From the NCBI GenBank assembly GCA_019448385.1, contig JAGTXO010000011.1, positions 186,001 through 250,000 of the forward strand: a stretch of DNA of 64,000 nucleotides, given 5' to 3'. Under the pieces are notes generated by a model. That model made no database searches. It was not told where the DNA came from and saw only the letters and a program-made list of their open reading frames with translations. This stretch comes from Diacronema lutheri. Lineage: Eukaryota > Haptophyta > Pavlovophyceae > Pavlovales > Pavlovaceae. The translations under genes were made by a program, and so were the position numbers. The first letter of the stretch is position 1, and each line of letters opens with the position of its first letter. Of the stretch, positions 56,571 through 64,000 are shown piece by piece.

Positions 56571-56886
56571 CCGACGCGGTTCCCGCGCGCGCGGACTACT
56601 ACGCCGGGCAGATCGCCGCAGACGCACGTAAGTGCACACGTGCGGACAAGGCGCACACGCTCGACGTCCAGTTAGCGCACGTGCACGTGCGCGCCACTGG
56701 TCACATTTAAGCGTCCGTGCTCGCCCACAGCGTCGCCATCCACAAGATGCGCGCTGGAGCCATCCAAGCAGGGCTCTGCCTGCTCGGCTTCCGCAAGGCA
56801 ATTTGGGCCGCGGACAGCGGGCAGCGGACGGCGTGCGCGTGCGAGGTGCGAAAGGAGGAAGAAGGTAGGGAGAGTGGTGTGTGTGT

Positions 56887-56933
<47 letters not shown>
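56887..56933 (+). repeat. 47-base G homopolymer
   Basis: Uninterrupted run of 47 Gs preceded by GTGTGTGT. It lies downstream of the ubiquitin-protease domain on the minus strand, where it could be read as poly-Pro or be untranslated. Confidence 0.9.
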
Positions 56934-56938
<5 letters not shown>

Positions 56939-57194
56939 CGGCCGCCGGAGACGAGGACGCACTCACCGCTGTTGGCAATGCGCGCGTCACGGAGACAACT
57001 TGGCGGGCCTCGCGCGCAGCTGGGCCGATCGCCGCCGTAGAGATGTCTGCAGCCGTCTCCGCGATGCCGATCGTCGCATCTGTTGGCACCGCTGCCATCT
57101 GCCGCACCCGCGGCCAGGCTGCCGGCAAGGTCGGCGCGTCGGGCTCCGAGCTCGGCCACGCAGGCGATGCGGCCGACGGCGGTGACGCTGAGCC

Positions 57195-58150
57195 CGGCGC
57201 CGGGTCCAACGGCTCCACGTCGAGCCGGCTGTGAACGAGCATGCTCGCACCACTTGCCCACGCCAGCGCGTCGGACTCAGGCACGTTGTAGATCTGCGCG
57301 GGCAACGCGCGTGCGTGCGGCAGGCGCGCGCGCGAGCTTTCAGGCCACGCGCGCGTGCCGCGCGGGAGGACGGGGCGGTTGCGGCTGCGCTCGACCGCCG
57401 GTCGCGGCACCGAGCGACCGTGCGCGCCGCCGCACGTTGTAGTCGTCGCACGGAAGCCAAGCCTCGTTGCGGAGCACGATGGCGACAAGGTGCCCGCTCA
57501 TCGGCCCCTCGCCCACGTGCACCACGCCGGCGACGAGGAGGTGGTCGCGCCCGCCGAGTAGCAGCCGCGGCGCGCACACGAGCGCGCGGTTGTTCTTGCA
57601 CTGCGGGCCATTGCCGCGCGTCGTGCGCGGCGCCTCGACAGCGATGCTGGCTGGCGTGAGCACGCCCGAGTGGCCCGCGTTCGTGTGGCGATCCCGCGGC
57701 GGCCCAGCGGCGCACCCCAGAGCGTGTGCAAGCGCGCGCGCCGCATCGCCGCCGACGCTGACGAGTACGGCGATGCCCTCGCCGGACTCTGAAGGCACGG
57801 CGATCTGCTCGAGCACTGGCCCGACGCGTGTGTCGGCTCCGAAGGCCGCAGCGAGCCCGGGCACTCGGCCGAGTAGCAACCGGAAGAACTCAGCGGCATC
57901 CTGCGGCGTCCTTCGCGCGCCACGGCCCGAGATGACGTCGATGACGGACACAAGACACAGCCGTGTCGGCGCCTTGGTGTCCTCGATCAGCGTGCCAAAG
58001 TCCCGAAAACGCGCCCTCTCGACGCTGTTGGCACGGCGCGAAGCGGAGCGAAGCATCGCACGGAGCACGTTCAGGGCGAAGAGCGATTGCATAAGGACGT
58101 CGTGTAGCACGCGTTGCCCTCGTTCTTCGCGCCTGCGCCGCGCCGCGCAG
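57195..58150 (-). CDS. Ubiquitin carboxyl-terminal hydrolase (USP, peptidase C19), partial
   Basis: USPs remove ubiquitin from proteins. The Cys box KNEGNACYTTS with the catalytic Cys is near 58,105, followed by MQSLFALNVLRAML. The motif TPQDAAEFFRLLL near 57,900 is the family's QQD-type box. The His box SGHLVAIVLRNEAWLPCDD near 57,450-57,500 supplies His and Asp. A 142-bp intron (57435-57294, GTGCGG...GCAG) leads to the last strands, ASMLVHSRLDV, near 57,220. At about 300 residues it is small for a USP. The frame changes once directly after the Cys box in a stretch too short for an intron, so the gene is either inactivated or the sequence has an error. Upstream exons and the exact C-terminus are unknown. 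It is on the same strand as the giant Fanzor gene and the helicase. Confidence 0.65.
57281..57443 (-). repeat. 11-bp direct repeats flanking the USP intron
   Basis: GCACGTTGTAG occurs at 57281-57291 and again at 57433-57443, bracketing the 142-bp intron. Removing the intron as spliced leaves a three-residue duplication (Y-N-I-Y-N-V). A target-site-like duplication around an intron suggests the intron arrived as an inserted element. Confidence 0.6.
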
Positions 58151-59929
58151 CGCCGGGTGTGCGGGGTGCGCACGCACGGTTTGCGGCGGGGTGGAGGGAG
58201 GCTGGCTGGGCGCGCGCCGAGCCCGGCAAGCCGTGCAGGCGCTCACCACGCGGCACGCCGGGCACTCTCACCGGCCACATCGGGCCGTCAAACGCGTCTT
58301 CCACAGGCTGCCGACCGACGACGTAAAACTTGCTCAAGGCGCTGCGCCGTGCGCGCGCCATGCGCGCGCTGTTGCGGGCTGCGCAGCAGGGACGACGGGG
58401 GAATTGGCGAGCGAGGGTTGGGCGCAGATCAGCGTGGTGGCGCGGCAAGACGAGCGCGCGCCGGGCGCCTGGCGCGGAGGCGCCCCGCGCGAGGACGCGA
58501 GCCGCTTCTCGCACCGGACGGGCGCCCACGCGCAAGCCGGCTTGCGAGGGCTGGTGGATGGTGGCAGATGCCGAAACGGACACATGGAATGATGCGTCGG
58601 CGGCGCGAGCGCGGGACGATCTTGCCCGGGCAATTGTGCGCACGCTGCCAGCGCGCGTATGCGTGCGCATGCAGCGGGCGGCGCGCACGTTGCGCGTGAC
58701 GGGGCGCCGAGCGGCACACCGGCGGGGACGCGCTCGCCGCTGCCGTGGCATCGTACGCTGCCTGCGTGCTGGCCCGCACGCACGTTGCCGGCGCGAGGGG
58801 ACGGCGAGTGCGCCTCGGCCGAACAGGCGCGAACGTTACGCCCGAGCGCGTGGCCGGGCCCCGCCGACTGCACGCAGCGCCGGCCCAGGCGCGCACCCGC
58901 CCGACGCGGATTTGGACGACGCATCGACCGGCACGCCGAGCGTCTGCGCCCGCCTCGCGGCCGGTCGCGCCGGCCCCTCTTCGGCCCGAGGCCGCACGTG
59001 CGCCGCGCGCCGCTTCGGCGCGCGGCGCGGCGCTCCCGGAACGCGCATGGCACACGCGCGGTGCGCGGGCACGCCCGCAGCGCGCCATTCCAGCGCGAGC
59101 AGTTCGGCAAGCTTGCAGCGCGCGAGCAGCCGGGCATGTGCCGCGGACACATAGTTCGCTGTGTGCGCCGGCCGCGACGACACGGCGTAGCGGCGCGAGG
59201 CTGGCCGCCGGGGCCACGGGCGTCATCGTGGCGCGACGCCATGGCATGAGTAACAAATCCATGCCGAACGCGCTGTACGGCCACGGCGTGTCGGATCCGC
59301 CCCGCAGCCAGGACCGCATTTTCGCCCGGCCGCGCAGCGGACCACGGCGCGTTGTGCGCGCCCGGCGCGAGTGGTGCGAGTGGCGGGCCAAGCCGCGTCG
59401 CCCACGGAGCCCGCCCCCGGCTCGGCGGCACCGCTACCGCTTGCTCGCCGGGCCACGCACCGCCGTCGCCGCCGCTGCGCGCTTGCCCAGCTTGCCGGCA
59501 GGCGGCGGCGGCGGCGGCGGCTGCGGTTGCGGCAGCGGCGCGAGCGCGACGCCGGACGGCGGCAGCGCCGACGGCACGCGCGCGGCGGCGACCCACGCGG
59601 CGGCGGGCAGCGCGCCGGCTTGAGGCCCCTGCGCGCCCTAGAAGGGCGCGCAGGTACGCGGGCCAGTCGCGCGGCGCGCGGTGTTGGCGAGCACCCGCCG
59701 GCTGCGTGTCGGCCGCGAGCGGCGCGACGGGCGTCGCGCCGGCGGGTGCTGGGCAGCACCGCGCGCCGGCGTCGCGCCCGCCGCCAGCGCGCCGCCCGCC
59801 GCCGGCGCCGCGCGCGCCGTCCGAGCCGCGCCCGCCGCGCCCGCCGCCACCGCGCGCCGCCGCCGCGCATTCGCGCGCGGCGGCGACGGCGGCCGCGGCG
59901 AATGCCGCCGCCGCCGCCGCCGCCTCGCC
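58151..59929. other. Region without a supported gene between USP and helicase
   Basis: About 1.8 kb. Long open frames exist on both strands but show only Arg/Ala-rich random texture. An upstream exon of the USP gene may lie in the left part. The minus-strand Ala/Gly-rich tail of the helicase frame runs into it from the right. Confidence 0.4.
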
Positions 59930-61500
59930 ACCGCTGACCGCGCGGAGCACCTCTTTGAAGACGACGGTGCGCGTCACATGGTCCGGGCCAAGCGCAAAGC
60001 GGATGCGCGACGCGTGCCCGACGCGCGAAGCGGCCACGTAGAGCTGGCCGTGCGTGAAGCACGGCTCGGCGAGCCACACGCCCGCGCACCCGAGCGCTTG
60101 ACCCTGCGCCTTGTTACGCCGGCCGCACCGGGAACTGGCGGTGCAGCCATGCAAACGCGAACGTGCCCTCGTCGGGCGAGTGGTGGTCGATGCGCGCGAT
60201 GAGCACGGTGCTGTCGCGCCCGGCGGCCGCGCCGGGTCGCGCGCACTCGAGCAGCCGGCCGCCGGCGCGCACGCCGCGCACGACCAGCCGCGTGCCGCTG
60301 CACAGCCCCTCGCCGAGCGAGAGGAGGCGAGTGGCTACGAGCTCCGCCGGGTAGGCCGAGACGCCTCGGGCAGCTGCACGGGATCGAGCGGGAATGCGCC
60401 GGGCATGGCCCCCGCAGGCGGCACCGCCGCGGGAAAGGCGCCGTCGCCGAGGCTGCGCGGCAGCTTCGCCCACTCGCCCGCGCCGAGCGCGTCGCCCGTG
60501 TCGCGCGCCGCGTTCGAGGCGCGAGAGTTCTCGACCAAGGCGTACGGCCGATCGTGCTGCCACGATGCCGAGTACTCGAGGCAGGAGCGCACGATCTGCG
60601 CGCGCGAGCCGCGCCGCACCACCGGCAAGCACTGGCAAAAGTCGCCGGCGAGCAGCAACGTCTTGCCGCCGAAGCGCTCGTCGACGCCCGTCACGTCGCG
60701 CAAACACCGATCGAGCGAGTCGAGGCGGCCCCGCTTCTGCATCGGCGCCTCGTCCCCCACGATCATTCGCCGCGGCGGCCACGGAGCGCCCGCGCTCGGA
60801 GCGCGGCACGCCATTGAACGGCTTGCCCGTCCGAGTCGGCGCCGACGGGCACCTTGAAGGTCGAGTGGAAGGTGCGGCCGTCGGGCAGCAGCGTGGCGGC
60901 GACGCCCGAGGACGCGCACACGACGACCGCGTGCCCATCCGCGCGCACGGCGGCGATGATGGCGCGCTCGACGAACGTCTTGCCCGTGCCGCCCGGCGCG
61001 TCGCAAAAGTGCAGCCGGTCGCCCACGCCGCGCAGCGCCGAGTCGACGACCGCGCCGTGGAGCGCGCGCTGCTGGCCGGTCTCGGCCATCGCCGCGCGCG
61101 CCGCCGCCGCGCTCGCAGCCTGCTCGGCGCGATCGTAGCCCTGCGCGCGCGCGAGCTCGCGCCCGCCCGGCCCGGCCGGCGCGCGCGCCGTGCGCAGACC
61201 GGCCACCGCCGCGAGCGCCGCCGCGCGCTCGCGCTCGTCGGGCACGTACAGCCCCGTGGAGTCGAACGTGTCGGCCCAGGCGGCCACGCTGTACGAGGCG
61301 AAGGCGTCCGAGCCGGGCTGCGGCCGCTGCTCGGCGCGCTTCGGGAGCATGACCCCGCACACGTTCCACTTGGTGCCAAACATCGAGCCCGTGAGCCCCG
61401 TGTAGACGCAGTCGAGCTGCGTGGCGATGGCGCAGACGTCCTCGTGCCGGATCTCGTCGACCGGTTCGCCATCCGTGGCGTCCAGGATGGCGACTGCGCC
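59930..61500 (-). pseudogene. Pif1/Helitron-type DNA helicase, broken
   Basis: The order of SF1B helicase motifs is clear although they fall in different frames. FGTKWNVCGVML lies near 61,380, Walker A in DAPGGTGKTF near 60,990, ASSGVAATLL near 60,900, motif II in VGDEAPMQK near 60,760, motif III in LLAGDFCQCLPVV near 60,640, LCSGTRLVV near 60,290, HRQFPV near 60,130, KAQGQAL near 60,100 and the last motif, HGQLYVAASRV, near 60,030. The DEAPM box and the GLC-NGTRL and RQFPV segments are typical of Helitron and Pif1-like helicases. The reading frame changes about three times, so this copy looks inactive unless exons are missed. No HUH Rep domain was found upstream within the window. Confidence 0.75.
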
Positions 61501-61648
61501 CGGGCCGTGACGCCGCGGCGTCGTTCGGCTGCGTCACGGAGGAGCGCCATCCGTGCGCCACGGAGGAGCGGCAGGACCACGACGCGGCGTGACGCTGGAC
61601 GACGCCATGCTGTCGAGGCGCCATGCTGTCGAGCCGCCATGCTCCGAG

Positions 61649-62116
61649 GCGCCGCCGCTTTCTAAAAGGGTGTAGGGTGTAGGGTGTAGGATGCAAACCA
61701 AGCCCTCCCCACATTTGGGCCCGACGTCACTCCTTCTTCCGTCACAGCGTCATTCCTTCTCCCCCTATGGGACTTTCATAACCGTACTGATCCTACACCC
61801 TACACTATGTAAATGCCGTCCCGGCCGTTCCCGCTGCCGGCGTGCACAGGATCGACGCCCTGATTTCGGCCTGATGTTGCGTGCGCCCTTTCGCTCGCTC
61901 CGTTTGTCCAGCCTCGGCCCCGTGCGCGCCCCTCCTGCTGACCCGCCTGTAAGATGTAAATACTTGGAGAATAGATCCATCCTACACTAAGTAAAGGTAC
62001 TCGTATGTGAGTAACGTCACGGCTTCGAAGAAGGAACGACGTCGGGCCCAAATGTAGGGAGGGCTTGTTTTGCATCCTACACCCTACACCCTACACCCTT
62101 TTGAAAAGCGGCGCCG
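61649..62116. mobile_element. Inverted-repeat MITE with TGTAGGG heptamer ends
   Basis: The left arm (about 61649-61745) and right arm (about 62029-62116) are imperfect inverted copies of roughly 90 bp. Both read GGCGCC, then GCTTT, AAAAGGG, three TGTAGGG-type heptamers, ATGCAAA and AAGCCCTCC, with CATTTGGGCCCGACGTC further in. Shorter copies of CCTACAC and TGTAAA motifs recur inside (near 61,790 and 61,980). No coding capacity. Superfamily not assigned; target-site duplication not resolved because the repeat runs to the edge of similarity. Confidence 0.65.
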
Positions 62117-62530
62117 AAGGTGGGAGGAAGCCACCCGTATGCGCGCGTTTGAACGTGCGCGGACGGCCGTTGGCTTCGCGCCCTTTCGCCCACGGTTTGC
62201 GCGCCAACGGACCAGTCCTCCGCAGGCGCCGCGCATCGTCTCAGAGGCGGTCGGTGTGGTATGCCGCGCGCATCGTCAGCGCCGCGGCGTCGAGCTCGGC
62301 GGGCGAGGGCGCGTACGTGACGCCGCTCAGCACCTCGTCCGCGCCCGCCCTCGTCGCGCTCGCCGCCTCCGCAGTGCGCGCAGGCGGCTTCGTGACGGCA
62401 CGCGAGGCCACGCCGCGCGCTGCAGGTGCCTTCGCGCGCTGCATCGTCTGTCTGCCGGTCCGACGCGCTCTGCTCTGAACGAACGGACGGCACGCCCGAC
62501 GAGATCTCGTCGCGTGCTCGCTCGCACAAC

Positions 62531-63431
62531 ATGTACCCCCAGAACGTCTCCGAGCTGCTGCCCGACGAGATCTTCGGCGACGAGCTGCTCGTCGACCGGC
62601 ACTACCGCGTGCGCATCCTTCAGCGCGTCGCCCGCCGCCGCGATGCGGCCGAGGCCAACTTTTGGCTCGACGGCGGGCCCGCCGACTCGGTCGTCGGCGC
62701 GTGCATGTGCGGCCGAATCTACGCGCTCAAGTGCATGGGCCGGCTCGTCCGCGGCGCCCGGATCCTCGCGCTGCTGCGCAAGAACGTCGCGCTCGCCACG
62801 TGCCGCGCGCACCTCATGGGCCACATGCTCCAGCGCATCGTCGGCGACAGCGGCGTCGCGCGGCTGCTGCAGCTGGTTGCAGCTCGTTCGCGTGGATCAC
62901 GACACGCTCAACGCCGAGCACCAGGCCTTGGAAGCACAGCATGACACCGGCCAAATCATGCGACGGCATGTGCGCGCGCGCCGACGCGCTCTCCAAGGAC
63001 CTCGCACGGGCGCACGAGCACGCTCACAAGCTCGATGGCTATCTGGTGTAATGCAGCGAGCGCCTCCGTGAGAGTGACTCTTTCAACGGAGCGCTCAAGA
63101 ACCTGATCACGCGGTGCAGCATGAGATGTGCTGGCTCCACGCCGAGATGTCGTCGCTCGTTGCGAGTTCGCCCGAGGCTTACGCGAACGACAGCGAGGCC
63201 ACCGACTTCGAGGACCACGGCGTGTGCGTCGAGTTCGATGTCTTCAACCGCGACGGGGTCGAGGGCGCGCCCGTGCCCGCGACCGCGCCCACGAAGGCAG
63301 AGCCGGGCATCGAGTCCGAGTGCATCGCGCCCGCACAGGCAGAGCCGGGCAGCGAGTCCGAAGCGTCGCGCCCGCGCCCGCGCACGCGCCCGCGCCGGCA
63401 GAGCCGCGCACCGCGCACCGAGCCCAAGTGA
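62531..63431 (+). pseudogene. Unrecognised gene with several frame changes
   Basis: From ATG 62531 a folded-looking segment reads MYPQNVSELLPDEIFGDELL and later VVGACMCGRIYALKCMGRLV. After a frame change near 62,870 the sequence continues as a likely coiled coil (DHDTLNAEHQALEAQHD, then ADALSKDLARAHEHAHKLDG), and a further frame holds an acidic, non-random tail (SSLVASSPEAYANDSEATDF) that stops at 63431. At least three frames are needed, over gaps too short for normal introns, so it looks like a decaying gene. No family recognised. Confidence 0.35.
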
Positions 63432-64000
63432 GCCAACATGCTGTCGAGGCGCTGGTTCCGGCCACCGGCGCATCGAGGCGCTGGCTGCGCAGCACGGCCG
63501 TGCGCGACACCCGCAGCTCGGCCAACGGCAAGTAGCGCGCCGGCGCAGCGCACGGTATGCCGCGGCGAGCTCAGTCGCGAAGAGTGTCCGACTGGCCGCG
63601 CCCTCCACGGGGTGCACGCGCACTCGGCGCGGTCCGGTCAGTCAGAGGGCCTCAGCTTGCGCGATGCCAGTTGCGATCCCCCCCGGAATCCGCCATTCTA
63701 ATCTACTCTGCGTCAATCACCCAAGCCCTTCCGGTCGCCCGCATTCCGGGGTCGGTAACTCCGTCGGCCCGGCTCGGGCCCTCCGTCCGCCGCGCCCGCT
63801 CGACCCCGAATTCTACTCAAAATCGGCCGGTCAGGAGGGGGGTCTCGGTCCTAGGCTCGTCCTAAGCATCGCTCCGACCCCTCGAGCGCTCATTGCCTGG
63901 CTTTTAACCCTTGATTGTACGACCCGGGTCGTACTCTCAGCCTTACACTGGCCGGACCAGCCCGGACCGCGCCCTACATAGCGGTACACACGCACCTAGC
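63432..64000. other. Right edge, no gene seen
   Basis: No supported gene. Base composition falls towards the right end. The perfect palindrome GTACGACCCGGGTCGTAC lies at 63917-63934. Confidence 0.4.

Noticed and set aside
56600-56635. GTAAGT donor at 56628 suggesting a plus-strand gene
   Set aside because: No convincing coding exon leads into it apart from the tentative LINE fragment, and no downstream exon was found.
35049-61500. Polinton, giant-virus or LTR-type origin for the accessory cluster
   Set aside because: No capsid, packaging ATPase, DNA polymerase, integrase or reverse transcriptase could be recognised; protease and helicase alone are not diagnostic.
61765-62075. Short frames with repeated HPTPYTLHPF peptides
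   Set aside because: They are translations of the TGTAGGG repeat in the MITE arms.

Overview
The window is nuclear DNA of a eukaryote with a very GC-rich genome, most likely a unicellular alga. A haptophyte of the pavlovophyte kind is my best guess, but this is inference from base composition and gene style, not from a marker gene. Long open frames run on both strands because stop codons are rare at this GC content, so most open frames are shadows. I kept those backed by recognisable domains, consistent splice joints or non-random protein texture. Thirteen introns could be placed. Nine of them start GTGCGC and most end GCAG, which gave independent support for the gene models.

Left part, 1-34.6 kb: mostly host genes. 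They are a TraB-domain protein (386-1558, +); a 2.16-kb TA-flanked pogo/Tc1-type DNA transposon (1597-3759) with a broken CENP-B-type gene and a nested mariner-like MITE; a 2,385-residue disordered protein (3802-10959, -); the complete gene for Tra1/TRRAP, the pseudokinase scaffold of SAGA and NuA4/TIP60 (11278-27476, -, eight exons, about 4,888 residues); an aldonolactone (D-arabinono-1,4-lactone / L-gulonolactone type) oxidase (27768-29395, -, two exons); and, divergent from it, an unrecognised 1,551-residue protein (29680-34639, +, three exons).

Right part, 35-62 kb: an accessory region whose recognisable protein genes nearly all lie on the minus strand. The centrepiece is a gene model of about 6,230 residues (35049-53945) with, in order, a Ulp1/C48-like cysteine protease, a membrane-like segment, a second Ulp1-like protease, a YqaJ/lambda-exonuclease-type nuclease, a chromodomain and a C-terminal Fanzor (eukaryotic TnpB) RNA-guided-nuclease-type domain. 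Upstream on the same strand lie a C19 ubiquitin protease (57.2-58.15 kb) and a broken Pif1/Helitron-type helicase (59.9-61.5 kb). I found no capsid gene, DNA polymerase, integrase or reverse transcriptase. The region looks like a large DNA-transposon-like or composite element whose ends I could not define. Between these genes are long G or C homopolymers (24-47 bases), a possible LINE endonuclease fragment and, on the right, an inverted-repeat MITE built on TGTAGGG repeats.

How the parts may work together is inference. The Fanzor, YqaJ and helicase activities would cut and process DNA, the chromodomain would tether the protein to histone marks, and the SUMO/ubiquitin-type proteases could process the giant protein or counter host modification. 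The rightmost 2 kb holds an unrecognised, frame-shifted gene on the plus strand and otherwise little I can interpret.
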